Assembly (NCBI RefSeq): GCF_001953985.1 | Contig: NZ_MBEI01000071.1 | Span: 25,739 to 89,738 of the forward strand | Length of the DNA: 64,000 nucleotides | DNA from: Mycobacterium colombiense | GTDB lineage: Bacteria; Actinomycetota; Actinomycetes; Mycobacteriales; Mycobacteriaceae | Reading direction: 5' to 3' | Shown here: piece after piece, positions 19,201 to 29,818 of the stretch | How the letters are laid out: every line of letters begins with the position of its first letter | How positions within the stretch are numbered: position 1 is the stretch's first letter | Notes under the pieces: generated by a model | Databases searched by the model: none | Seen by the model: the letters and a program-made list of their open reading frames with translations, nothing else | What the model was told of the DNA's origin: nothing | Made by a program: the position numbers and the translations under genes

Positions 19201-20188
19201 GCTGCACCATCGGGCGCAGTTCCGGCGGGATCACCGGGACGGCGTCGAGCACCATGCCCATCGGGGAGTTACCCGACTGCTGGAACGCGGCGACCACCTT
19301 GAGCCGCTTGAGGGCGCGAAGCTTCTTCTGCCCCTTGCCGTTCTTGATGACGTCACGCAGCGACTCGGCCTCGGCGTCGATGTCGAAGTTCTCGATCAGC
19401 TTCTGGATCGACTCGGCACCCATGGCGCCGGTGAAGTACTCACCGAAGCGGTCGATCAGCTCGCGGTAGAGGTTCTCGTCGACGATCAGCTGCTTGGGCG
19501 CCAGCTTGGTGAAGGTCGTCCAGATCTCCTCGAGCCGGTCCAGCTCGCGCTGGGCCCGGTCGCGCAGCTGACGCATCTCGCGCTCACCACCGTCGCGGAC
19601 CTTGCGGCGCGCGTCGGCCTTGGCACCCTCGGCCTCCAGCTCGGCCAGGTCGGCCTCGAGCTTCTGGGCGCGGGCCTCCAGGTCGGCGTCGCGCTGGTCC
19701 TCAATGGCCTTGCGCTCCACCATCATTTCGGCCTCGAGCGTCGAGAGCTCGTTGTGGCGCATCTCGTCGTCGACCGAGGTGATGACGTAGGCGGCGAAGT
19801 AGATGATCTTCTCGAGATCCTTCGGCGCCAGGTCGAGCAGGTAGCCCAGCCGCGACGGCACACCCTTGAAGTACCAGATGTGCGTGACGGGCGCGGCCAG
19901 CTCGATGTGGCCCATCCGCTCGCGACGCACCTTGGCGCGGGTCACCTCGACGCCACAGCGCTCACAGATGATGCCCTTGAACCGGACACGCTTGTACTTG
20001 CCGCAGTAGCACTCCCAGTCGCGAGTCGGTCCAAAGATCTTCTCGCAGAACAGGCCGTCCTTCTCCGGCTTCAGCGTGCGGTAGTTGATCGTCTCCGGCT
20101 TCTTGACCTCGCCGTAAGACCATTGCCTGATGTCCTCCGCGGTGGCCAGGCCGATACGGAGTTCATCGAAGAAGTTGACGTCGAGCAC
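16238..20188 (-). CDS. rpoC: RNA polymerase beta' subunit
   Basis: Largest catalytic subunit of RNA polymerase, 1316 residues, full length for mycobacteria. The N-terminal zinc ribbon is CYCGKYKRV and CERCGVEVT (about 60-80). The active-site magnesium motif NADFDGDQM lies near residue 535. The bridge-helix and trigger-loop regions and a second Cys cluster (CTTGTGVCATCYG) follow. GTG start. It is 70 bases downstream of rpoB in the same operon and ends at a strong hairpin. Known contact surfaces where rifampicin-compensatory changes occur are intact as far as can be judged by eye. Confidence 0.99.
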   Translation of the reverse strand: MLDVNFFDELRIGLATAEDIRQWSYGEVKKPETINYRTLKPEKDGLFCEKIFGPTRDWECYCGKYKRVRFKGIICERCGVEVTRAKVRRERMGHIELAAPVTHIWYFKGVPSRLGYLLDLAPKDLEKIIYFAAYVITSVDDEMRHNELSTLEAEMMVERKAIEDQRDADLEARAQKLEADLAELEAEGAKADARRKVRDGGEREMRQLRDRAQRELDRLEEIWTTFTKLAPKQLIVDENLYRELIDRFGEYFTGAMGAESIQKLIENFDIDAEAESLRDVIKNGKGQKKLRALKRLKVVAAFQQSGNSPMGMVLDAVPVIPPELRPMVQLDGGRFATSDLNDLYRRVINRNNRLKRLIDLGAPEIIVNNEKRMLQESVDALFDNGRRGRPVTGPGNRPLKSLSDLLKGKQGRFRQNLLGKRVDYSGRSVIVVGPQLKLHQCGLPKLMALELFKPFVMKRLVDLNHAQNIKSAKRMVERQRPQVWDVLEEVIAEHPVLLNRAPTLHRLGIQAFEPMLVEGKAIQLHPLVCEAFNADFDGDQMAVHLPLSAEAQAEARILMLSSNNILSPASGRPLAMPRLDMVTGLYFLTTEVDGDKGEFKAAAKDEPEVGVYSSPAEAIMASDRGVLSVRAKIKVRLTQLRPPTEIEAELFGANGWQPGDAWMAETTLGRVLFNELLPVGYPFVNKQMHKKVQASIINDLAERYPMIVVAQTVDKLKDAGFYWATRSGVTVSMADVLVPPRKKEILDQYEERAEKVEKQFQRGALNHDERNEALVEIWKEATDEVGQALREHYPADNPIITIVDSGATGNFTQTRTLAGMKGLVTNPKGEFIPRPVKSSFREGLTVLEYFINTHGARKGLADTALRTADSGYLTRRLVDVSQDVIVREHDCETERGIIVELAERQADGTVIRDPYIETSAYARTLGADAVDEAGNVVVPRGEDLGDPEIEALLAAGITSVKVRSVLTCTTGTGVCATCYGRSMATGKLVDIGEAVGIVAAQSIGEPGTQLTMRTFHQGGVGEDITGGLPRVQELFEARIPRGKAPIADVTGRVQLEDGERFYKITIVPDDGSEEVVYDKLSKRQRLRVFKHEDGSERVLSDGDHVEVGQQLMEGSADPHEVLRVQGPREVQIHLVREVQEVYRAQGVSIHDKHIEVIVRQMLRRVTIIDSGSTEFLPGSLIDRAEFEAENRRVVAEGGEPAAGRPVLMGITKASLATDSWLSAASFQETTRVLTDAAINCRSDKLNGLKENVIIGKLIPAGTGINRYRNIQVQPTEEARAAAYTIPSYEDQYYSPDFGQATGAAVPLDDYGYSDYR

Positions 20189-20258
20189 GTAACTCCCTTT
20201 CCCCTTGCGGGTTTAGTTACCAATAAAGAGGCTGGCTATTGCCACGTCGGGCGCGTCG

Positions 20259-23765
<3,507 letters not shown>

Positions 23766-23884
23766 GATGCATCCTTCCAGCACCTCGTGCGACTCACGAA
23801 GACCGGGACCACCGGGCCAGCTCGCCGCGAATTGTGTCGGTTCGGCCGGCGAACGATCTGTCCGGATCTCACGCGCAACTAGAA

Positions 23885-23913
23885 CTAAGCCGCTTGAGGG
23901 GGCTCAGGCTTAG
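23885..23913 (-). promoter_or_regulatory. inverted repeat in the rpoB leader
   Basis: Arms CTAAGCC (23885-23891) and GGCTTAG (23907-23913) enclose a second stem TGAG/CTCA with a GGGG loop and a three-base bulge, 11 base pairs in total. It lies in the predicted 5' leader, about 120 bases before the rpoB start and about 50 bases after the predicted transcript start. It could be a leader RNA hairpin or, less likely, a repressor site. Confidence 0.45.
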
Positions 23914-23968
23914 ACCACGGTGTCAGGTGGCGGGTGAGGTGGGCAGGAGGTAGCCAGCGCAACGTCCA

Positions 23969-23997
23969 ACAATAGCGCAGGACGGCGCATTCCTCAA
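23969..23997 (-). promoter_or_regulatory. probable SigA-type rpoB promoter
   Basis: On the minus strand TTGAGG (23997-23992) and TATTGT (23974-23969) are spaced by 17 bases. The predicted start near 23962 gives a leader close to 200 bases. The -10 hexamer is the same as in the str operon promoter. Confidence 0.65.
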
Positions 23998-24087
23998 CTT
24001 CCCAACATCAGCAGTCCAGGGACATCGGCGCTGGCTGGCGTTTCGACTCTCCGCTGGATACATGCTGCCCAACAGACTGGCCCGTTT

Positions 24088-24115
24088 ACGGCCCGCCGTC
24101 AAGAGGGCGGGCCGT
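24088..24115 (-). terminator. mkl terminator hairpin
   Basis: Ten-base-pair perfect stem ACGGCCCGCC/GGCGGGCCGT with an eight-base loop, starting about 44 bases after the mkl stop. There is no long T tract, as is common in mycobacteria. It isolates rpoB from mkl transcription. Confidence 0.7.
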
Positions 24116-24158
24116 CGTGTTACGCGGAGTTATCGCGAAACACGCCGGGCATCGCGCC

Positions 24159-25169
24159 CTAGTCGCCGAACTCGTGCGCGCGGAACTTATGCGTGCCCTC
24201 CAGGTCGTCGAGGATGGCGGCCTGAGCGTTCTTGGGCAGGGTGTGCAGGATCTCGCGCACCCGGGCCTGGCGCCGGGCGACCGCCTTGCGCTCGGGCATC
24301 CCGGGCGTCGCGACGATCTGGGGCGGCACCCCCTCGATCTCCTCGACGCCACCGGCGTGGTGACCCGCATCGATCATGGCCTGCTCTTCGGCCATGGTCG
24401 CCTCGTCCTTTTCCTCGGACATGCCGATCGGCCCGATCCGGCGGCCGTTGAGGAACTGCCGCACCACCGGCTCCTCGCTGGTCAGCAGCACCTCGCGCGG
24501 GCCGAACATGACCAGCTTGCGGCGGAACAGCATGCCCATGTTGTCCGGCACGGTGCGGGCGATGTTGATGTTGTGGGTAACGATCAGCACCGTGGCGTCG
24601 ATCTGGGCGTTGATGTCGAGGATCAACTGGCTCAGGTACGCGGTACGGACCGGGTCCAGACCGGAGTCGGGCTCGTCGCAGAGGATGATCTGCGGGTCCA
24701 TCACCAGGGCACGGGCCAGGCTGGCGCGCTTGCGCATACCGCCGGAGATCTCGCCGGGGAACTTCTTCTCGTCGCCACCGAGACCGACCAGGGTCAGCTT
24801 CTCCATGACGATGTCACGGATCTCGCCTTCCTTCTTCTTGGTGTGCTCGCGCAGCGGGAACGCCGCGTTGTCGAACAAGTTCATCGAACCGAACAGGGCA
24901 CCATCCTGGAACATCACGCCGAACAGCGTGCGGATCTCGTAGAGCTCCTTGGCCGAGCACTGCAGGATGTCGGTGCCGTCGATGACCACCGACCCACGCT
25001 CGGGCCGCAACAAGCCGATCAAGGATTTCAGGAAAACAGATTTGCCGGTACCCGACGGCCCCAGCAGGACGCTGACCTCCCCGGCGGGGATTTCCAGCGT
25101 CACGTCTTCCCAAATCCTCGAGGAGCCGAAGGACTTGGTAAGTCCATTCACCTCGATAGCGACGCCCAT
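24159..25169 (-). CDS. mkl: Mce transporter ATPase MceG (Mkl)
   Basis: ABC ATPase of 336 residues. In mycobacteria MceG energises several Mce lipid and cholesterol importers together with YrbE permeases at the inner membrane. Walker A is LLGPSGTGKSV (about 35-45), the signature ISGGMRKRASLARAL (about 140-154) is of the Mla/Mce type, and Walker B is IILCDEPDSGLDP. A C-terminal extension of about 90 residues (from NGRRIGPIGM) is specific to MceG proteins and may contact partners. No permease or Mce gene is nearby, as expected for this orphan shared ATPase. Matches Rv0655 by position upstream of rpoB. Confidence 0.93.
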   Translation of the reverse strand: MGVAIEVNGLTKSFGSSRIWEDVTLEIPAGEVSVLLGPSGTGKSVFLKSLIGLLRPERGSVVIDGTDILQCSAKELYEIRTLFGVMFQDGALFGSMNLFDNAAFPLREHTKKKEGEIRDIVMEKLTLVGLGGDEKKFPGEISGGMRKRASLARALVMDPQIILCDEPDSGLDPVRTAYLSQLILDINAQIDATVLIVTHNINIARTVPDNMGMLFRRKLVMFGPREVLLTSEEPVVRQFLNGRRIGPIGMSEEKDEATMAEEQAMIDAGHHAGGVEEIEGVPPQIVATPGMPERKAVARRQARVREILHTLPKNAQAAILDDLEGTHKFRAHEFGD

Positions 25170-25351
25170 GGGAAATCCTTCCGTCGAAACTTTTGCCCGC
25201 CACCTGCCCTTTTATGTGGCATGAGTCACTGTAGCGCACGCCTGCCACACGGCATCAGGGATGCGGGCGCCAGCGGGAAAATATTGACGGTCCTGAGATC
25301 AGCCGGAAGCCCGCACGGCACAACTTATTTGACGCACGTGTTAGCCGAACG

Positions 25352-26851
25352 TTAGCCAGCGGGCGCCCAGTTCCCGTGGAAGCCCATCGGCACCCGCTGC
25401 GGCAGGTGGACCGTTGCCACCCGCTCGAGCGTCTGCGCGTCCAGCAAGAGCAATTGGCCCTCATCGCGGTCGCGGTGATAGCCGAAGCCCATCAGGATGC
25501 CGTCGTCTTCGGCGCGGGCGGCCGGGTTGGGCACAAAGGACATCTCGCCGAGTAAAAGGCCCGCATCGAGGTCGGCGGCCGCACTCGATCCGGTCGCATA
25601 GTCGTGCTTGTAGAGCGCGGTGGACATCTCGGACGCCCCGTTCGACAGGTAGCCGCCGTCGGTGCCGATGGTGTAGCCGAATCGGTGCCGCCCGCCCAGC
25701 AGGCCCTCGTTGATGCGCGGAAACTCCTGCGGGCGATCGTCGTGGCGTTCGCTGGTCACCGCCCCGGTCGCGAGGTTGACGGTCCAGCGGTCCAGTGTCG
25801 GCCGGCTGTCGCCGGGACCGCGCAGGTCGCGGACGAACATCCGCGAGTAGCGGACCACGTCGAGCACCAAAACCTCAGCGCCACCGCGCGTCTCGGAGTA
25901 GGCGTTGAGCGGGTGGTAGACGTAGCAGGGTTCGATGTCGAACCAGCGGATGTCTTTATTGCCGCCCTCGCGCGGCATGACCCCGATGCGCGCCTGGTAG
26001 TCGGGATTCCAGCGGTAGGGCATCCGATTGATCGGCTCGCGATTGCGGTTGATCATCGCGGTCACCGGACCGGGGACCCGGACGCGTCCGATCAACGACT
26101 GCATCACCAGCCGGGCCGGCAAACCCAACCAACGCGGCACGTTCGCCGGCATCACCTGCACGGGATCGAACGTCACCGGCAGGTCGTAGATCACCACGTA
26201 TTTGTCGGTCAGCGAGAAGTCGTGCATCATCGGCGACCCGCCGACCTGGATGTCGACGGTGCGACGCGCACGCCCGGCGGTATCGATCACCGAGTACTGC
26301 ACGGTCCGCCCGCGGGTGAACGCGTAGGACACCGCGTGCAATTCGCCGGTGCGGGGATCGCGGTGCGGATGGGCGGTGTAGCCGCCGAACAGGGTGCCGT
26401 CGAAATCGCACGGCCCCTCGGTGTCCAGTTCGTCGGTCAGCCGGTAATTCGCCCCGCCCCCCTCGACTAGCGCCAGCGTTTGCCCGGCATGGCTCAGCAC
26501 ATTGGTGTTCGGGCCGACGGAGAGCATCCCGGCGCGCGGGTTCAGCCCCTGCGGCCCCGCCTCATTCAATGCCCTGCACACGTGCGCGGTGCGCACCCAG
26601 CGGTTGCGGTACCAGCGGGCCTGCCCGTCGCGCAGCGCCACCCCGTGCACCATGCCGTCGCCGCTGAACCAGTGGTAGACGGCGGGGTCCACCTCGGCGA
26701 CCGGGTTCGGCCCGTTGCGCAGGTAGCGGCCGTCGAGGTGTTCGGGGATGCGTCCGGTGACGCGCAGATCGTGTGCGGTGACCTCTGCGCTCACCGGCGC
26801 CAGGAAGTCCTCGAGGTAGGGGTTGCCGGGTCTGGCCGTTGCCGTGGTCAC
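25352..26851 (-). CDS. carotenoid cleavage oxygenase
   Basis: Non-haem iron dioxygenase of the carotenoid/retinal-forming family, 499 residues, corresponding to Rv0654. It would cleave carotenoids or apocarotenoids to aldehydes. Four His iron ligands can be placed: TAHPHRDPRTGE (about 165), MMHDFSLTDK (about 208), YVYHPLNAYSE (about 310) and the C-terminal MGFHGNWAPAG. Glu residues of the second shell are also present. The GTG start has AGGAG ten bases upstream. It is divergent from a TetR gene, with a palindrome between the two genes, so it is probably controlled by that repressor. Confidence 0.93.
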   Translation of the reverse strand: MTTATARPGNPYLEDFLAPVSAEVTAHDLRVTGRIPEHLDGRYLRNGPNPVAEVDPAVYHWFSGDGMVHGVALRDGQARWYRNRWVRTAHVCRALNEAGPQGLNPRAGMLSVGPNTNVLSHAGQTLALVEGGGANYRLTDELDTEGPCDFDGTLFGGYTAHPHRDPRTGELHAVSYAFTRGRTVQYSVIDTAGRARRTVDIQVGGSPMMHDFSLTDKYVVIYDLPVTFDPVQVMPANVPRWLGLPARLVMQSLIGRVRVPGPVTAMINRNREPINRMPYRWNPDYQARIGVMPREGGNKDIRWFDIEPCYVYHPLNAYSETRGGAEVLVLDVVRYSRMFVRDLRGPGDSRPTLDRWTVNLATGAVTSERHDDRPQEFPRINEGLLGGRHRFGYTIGTDGGYLSNGASEMSTALYKHDYATGSSAAADLDAGLLLGEMSFVPNPAARAEDDGILMGFGYHRDRDEGQLLLLDAQTLERVATVHLPQRVPMGFHGNWAPAG

Positions 26852-26866
26852 GATCGCTGAGCTCCT

Positions 26867-26879
26867 ATAACATTGTTAT
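26867..26879. promoter_or_regulatory. candidate TetR operator
   Basis: ATAACATTGTTAT is a perfect inverted repeat with six-base arms around one central base. It lies 16 bases before the oxygenase start and 38 bases before the TetR start. A partial repeat (GTTATTGG) follows at 26886-26893. Position in a 65-base divergent region and the low GC in a GC-rich genome make it a good repressor site candidate. Confidence 0.6.
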
Positions 26880-26916
26880 TCCAGCGTTATTGGCACGGTA
26901 CGCCGTCGATGAGAAG

Positions 26917-27609
26917 ATGGCAACGATGACTTCAGAGGTTCAGCGCAGCGTTCGCGACGAGATGCTGCACGCCGCGGTCGGCCTGCTCGACGAGCACGGG
27001 CCCGACGCCCTGCAGACGCGCAAGGTGGCCGGCGCCGCGGGGACCTCCACGATGGCGGTGTACACGCACTTTGGCGGCATGCGCGGGCTGATCGCGGCGG
27101 TGGCCGAAGAGGGGCTGCGGCAGTTCGACGCCGCGCTGTCGGTGCCGCGGACCGCCGACCCGGTCACCGATTTGTTCGTCACCGGTGCGGCCTACCGCCG
27201 CTACGCCATCAGGCGCCCGCACATGTACCGGCTGATGTTCGGCAGCACCAGCGCACACGGCATCAACGCGCCCGCCCACAACGTCCTGACGCTGACGGTC
27301 GCCGAGATCGAGCGGCGCTACCCCAGCTTCGCGCACGTGGTGCGCGGGGTGCACCGGTGCATGCTGGCCGGCCGGATCGAAGCCGCGGGCGCTTCGAAAG
27401 ACGGTGTCGACGACGCGGCCGTGGTGGCCACCGCGGCCCAGTTCTGGGCGTTGATCCACGGGTTCGTCATGCTGGAGCTAGCCGGCTATTACGGCGACGA
27501 CGACTCGGCGGTCGCACCGGTGCTTGGCGCGATGACTACGAACTTGCTTGTCGCCCTTGGGGATTCACCCGAGCGGGTGGCGCAGTCGCTGCAGTCGGCC
27601 CGGCACTGA
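26917..27609 (+). CDS. TetR/AcrR family transcriptional regulator
   Basis: TetR repressor of 230 residues corresponding to Rv0653c. The helix-turn-helix spans about residues 15-60 (LLDEHGPDALQTRKVAGAAG, then TSTMAVYTHFGGMRGL). The C-terminal domain is of the WHG type, with LIHGFVMLELAGYYG near the end. The ATG at 26917 or the next ATG at 26926 may be the start; the frame extends upstream into the operator region, which I reject. It is divergent from the carotenoid oxygenase and convergent with rplL across a shared hairpin. Confidence 0.9.
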   Translation: MATMTSEVQRSVRDEMLHAAVGLLDEHGPDALQTRKVAGAAGTSTMAVYTHFGGMRGLIAAVAEEGLRQFDAALSVPRTADPVTDLFVTGAAYRRYAIRRPHMYRLMFGSTSAHGINAPAHNVLTLTVAEIERRYPSFAHVVRGVHRCMLAGRIEAAGASKDGVDDAAVVATAAQFWALIHGFVMLELAGYYGDDDSAVAPVLGAMTTNLLVALGDSPERVAQSLQSARH

Positions 27610-27616
27610 ACGCACG

Positions 27617-27646
27617 AAACCCCCGGGATGGTGATCCCGGGGGTTT
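27617..27646. terminator. bidirectional terminator between tetR and rplL
   Basis: Perfect 13-base-pair stem with arms AAACCCCCGGGAT and ATCCCGGGGGTTT and a GGTG loop. It sits between the stops of the convergent TetR gene (27609) and rplL (27660). Both arms end in AAA/TTT so it can serve both directions. Confidence 0.85.
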
Positions 27647-27659
27647 GCGCGCTTGCGAC

Positions 27660-28055
27660 TTACTTGACGGTGACGGTGGCGCCGGCGGCCTCGAGCTTGG
27701 TCTTGGCCTCGTCGGCGGCCTCCTTGGCCACCTTCTCCAGCAGCGGCTTGGGCGCGCCGTCGACCAGGTCCTTGGCCTCCTTGAGGCCCAGGCCGGAGAC
27801 GATCTCGCGGACCACCTTGATGACGCCGATCTTCTTGTCACCGGCGGCTTCGAGGATGACGTCGAACTCCGACTGCTCCTCGGCGGCCTCGGCGGGCGCA
27901 CCACCGGCGGCGCCACCACCGGCGGCGGCAACGGCGACCGGGGCGGCCGCGGTGACCTCGAAGGTCTCCTCGAACTTCTTGACGAAGTCGGAGAGCTCCA
28001 GCAGGGTCATTTCCTTGAAAGCGTCGAGCAGGTCGTCGGTAGACATCTTTGCCAT
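27660..28055 (-). CDS. rplL: 50S ribosomal protein L7/L12
   Basis: Stalk protein of 131 residues that recruits translation GTPases. The N-terminal dimerisation helices begin MAKMSTDDLLDAFKEM. An Ala/Gly-rich hinge lies near 38-55, and the C-terminal domain carries KKIGVIKVVREI and GLGLKEAKDLVDGAPK. It is 43 bases downstream of rplJ and ends at a shared terminator. Confidence 0.99.
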   Translation of the reverse strand: MAKMSTDDLLDAFKEMTLLELSDFVKKFEETFEVTAAAPVAVAAAGGGAAGGAPAEAAEEQSEFDVILEAAGDKKIGVIKVVREIVSGLGLKEAKDLVDGAPKPLLEKVAKEAADEAKTKLEAAGATVTVK

Positions 28056-28098
28056 GGGTGTGGGTCCTTCCTTGTTTTTCTAGGTTCCGGGTTGGTTC

Positions 28099-28731
28099 TT
28101 ATTCGGCTTCGGCCGGGGTTTCCGGCGCCTCAGCGGGTGCTTCCGAAGCGGGTTCGCCGGTGGCGTCCGCGGCGGGCTCCGCAGCGGCTGCGGGTTCCGC
28201 AGCAGCGGCGGGGCCTTCGGCGGCCTTCTTCTCCTGCAGGGCGGCCGCGAGCCGGGCGACCTGCGAAGCGGGAGCGTTGAACAGCCCCGCCGCCTTGGCG
28301 AGGTTGCCCTTCATCGCGCCGGCCAGCTTGGCCAGCAGCACCTCGCGCGACTCGAGGTCGGCGATGCGCTCGACTTCGGCGACCGTGAGCGCACGGCCGT
28401 CCATGTAGCCGCCCTTGATGACCAGCGCCTTGTGTTCCTTGGCGAAGGTCTTGATGGCCTTGGCGGCGTCGACCGCTTCCCCGGTGACGAATGCGATGGC
28501 CGTCGGGCCGACGAAGAGCTCGTCGAGCCCCTCGACCCCGGCCTCCGAAGCCGCACGCCTGACCAGCGTGTTCTTGGCCACCGAGTAGGTGGCCGCCCCG
28601 TTGAGCGAGCGCCGCAGCTCGGCCAGGTTGGCCACGGTCAGACCGCGGTACTCCGTGATCAGGGTGGCGGTCGATTCCTTGAACTGCTCGGCGATGTCTG
28701 CAACGGCGGTGGCCTTGTCAGCCCTGGCCAT
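28099..28731 (-). CDS. rplJ: 50S ribosomal protein L10, C-terminally extended
   Basis: Base of the ribosomal stalk, binding 23S rRNA and L12 dimers. It has 210 residues; the usual protein is about 175. Residues 1-175 are standard (MARADKATAVADIAEQF, ITEYRGLTVANLAELR). The last 35 or so are an extra tail of Ala, Glu and Pro (repeats like AAAEP and EAPAEAPE) following the L12-binding helix. The tail is acidic and probably disordered. The leader upstream contains two strong hairpins, consistent with L10 feedback control. Confidence 0.97.
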   Translation of the reverse strand: MARADKATAVADIAEQFKESTATLITEYRGLTVANLAELRRSLNGAATYSVAKNTLVRRAASEAGVEGLDELFVGPTAIAFVTGEAVDAAKAIKTFAKEHKALVIKGGYMDGRALTVAEVERIADLESREVLLAKLAGAMKGNLAKAAGLFNAPASQVARLAAALQEKKAAEGPAAAAEPAAAAEPAADATGEPASEAPAEAPETPAEAE

Positions 28732-28933
28732 GCCTACCTCCTGAAGTGAAAGTCAATGCGACGTGTCGTCTCGATTCCCCCGAAGAACGACGAACGCCCC
28801 GGCGCAGAAGCGGCCGGGGCGTGGAAATACGCCGGCGCGAGCCGGCGCTATGCCTCGTCCTCCTGCGTGGGCCGCCGGGATGCTCCCGGACCTTCAACCG
28901 ATTGCTCGGTGACCGACGGTCTTCGGTGGATCG
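28732..28933 (-). promoter_or_regulatory. L10 (rplJ) leader RNA
   Basis: The region of about 200 bases between the predicted promoter and rplJ contains two strong hairpins: a 10-base-pair stem at 28794-28822 (arms ACGCCCCGGC/GCCGGGGCGT) and a seven-base-pair stem at 28830-28847 (CGCCGGC/GCCGGCG). In many bacteria the L10-L12 complex binds such a leader to repress translation. The exact kink-turn could not be assigned by eye, so identity rests on position and structure. Confidence 0.55.
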
Positions 28934-28939
28934 GCTAAC

Positions 28940-28968
28940 AGAATAGCGTGGCCCGCGCGATCAGCCAA
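28940..28968 (-). promoter_or_regulatory. probable rplJ-rplL promoter
   Basis: On the minus strand TTGGCT (28968-28963) and TATTCT (28945-28940) are spaced by 17 bases. The predicted start near 28933 precedes the L10 leader. The promoter lies only 14 bases beyond the end of the DUF1772 gene. Confidence 0.55.
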
Positions 28969-28981
28969 AACGGCGGCGGCC

Positions 28982-29422
28982 TCAGGTGACGGCGACGACC
29001 AGCAGCACGAAGACAGCCAGAAGCAGGACCACCCGCACCCGGTGCCGTCGATCCCAGCGCGCGGCGAGCTCGCGGGATAGCCCACCGGTGCTCGGCCACT
29101 TCGCGATGCGGTTGTTGATCGGCACCAGCAGGGCGAGCGTCAGCAGGATCACCGCGGCCATCAGCCCCGCGGCGATTCCGAGGAGCCAGTCGCGCTGCTC
29201 GCCGCGCTCCTGGATGGCGAGCGAGGCCACCAGCAGCAGGGTGACGGCGTACCAGAACGGCATCGTCGTGCCCAGGGCCCGGGCGGCGCCGCCGCGAGCC
29301 GCGCGGAAGCCGTCGTCGGGCAGCCGGGCGATGAGCGGGTGGAAGAAGACCGCGACCGCCAGCTCCACCCCGACCATCAGTCCGGTGACCACGACCGCGA
29401 GCGCGTCGATGCTGTTGTTCAT
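28982..29422 (-). CDS. DUF1772 family membrane protein
   Basis: Small membrane protein of 146 residues with four predicted helices (about 8-28, 52-72, 82-104, 124-145). The short hydrophilic loop contains HPLIARLP and a later VPINNRIAKW, the pattern of DUF1772, a family that includes fungal anthrone oxygenases. The ATG at 29422 begins MNNSIDALA. It is divergent from an HxlR regulator with repeated and palindromic sequence in between, a common arrangement for HxlR target genes. A redox role is possible but not demonstrated by any residue I can point to. Confidence 0.8.
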   Translation of the reverse strand: MNNSIDALAVVVTGLMVGVELAVAVFFHPLIARLPDDGFRAARGGAARALGTTMPFWYAVTLLLVASLAIQERGEQRDWLLGIAAGLMAAVILLTLALLVPINNRIAKWPSTGGLSRELAARWDRRHRVRVVLLLAVFVLLVVAVT

Positions 29423-29444
29423 GGCAACGACCCTTGCGGTTATG

Positions 29445-29478
29445 CTGACAAATATCAAGGTACTGACAAATTAGTCAG
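29445..29478. promoter_or_regulatory. candidate HxlR operator
   Basis: The sequence CTGACAAAT occurs twice as a direct repeat (29445-29453 and 29463-29471), 18 bases apart. The second copy extends into an inverted repeat, CTGAC(N6)GTCAG, at 29463-29478. It occupies the short divergent region between the DUF1772 and HxlR genes. Confidence 0.55.
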
Positions 29479-29488
29479 CGAGGTGCCC

Positions 29489-29818
29489 GTGTCCGTATCC
29501 AAGAAGGAACTCAGCGACTGCCCGATCGACGCCGCGCTGTCGGTCATCGACGGCCGCTGGAAGGGCACCATCCTGTGGCGACTGTGCGACGGCCCGATGC
29601 GCACCGCCGAACTGCGCCGCAGCATCCCCGGCATCACCGAACGCATGCTGATCCGGCACCTGCACGAACTCGTCGACGCCGGGATCATCGAGCGCCACGA
29701 CGCGCGCACGGTGCCGCCGTGCGTGCACTATTCGATTTCCGAATACGGCATGACGCTGGGCCCGGTGCTGGCGAGCCTGTGCGACTGGGGCCGAAAGCAC
29801 ATGCAGCGGGTCAGCTGA
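29489..29818 (+). CDS. HxlR family transcriptional regulator
   Basis: Winged-helix regulator of 109 residues. The family hallmark CPIDAALSVIDGRWKGTILW places a Cys near residue 10 just before the first helix; in related regulators this Cys senses electrophiles or oxidants. The recognition region is ELRRSIPGITERMLIRHL and the wing HYSISEYG. The GTG at 29489 is preceded by GAGG; another GTG at 29483 would add two residues. Its end overlaps the convergent ROK kinase gene by eight bases. Likely represses the divergent DUF1772 gene. Confidence 0.85.
   Translation: MSVSKKELSDCPIDAALSVIDGRWKGTILWRLCDGPMRTAELRRSIPGITERMLIRHLHELVDAGIIERHDARTVPPCVHYSISEYGMTLGPVLASLCDWGRKHMQRVS

Larger units (their letters stand above)
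23766..24158 (-). other. intergenic region: mkl terminator, rpoB promoter and leader
   Basis: This stretch of about 390 bases has no convincing gene. It holds the mkl terminator hairpin (24088-24115), a SigA-like rpoB promoter (23969-23997), a bulged inverted repeat in the leader (23885-23913) and the alternative GTG start of rpoB (23783). The remaining 90 bases between hairpin and promoter show nothing I can name. Confidence 0.7.
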
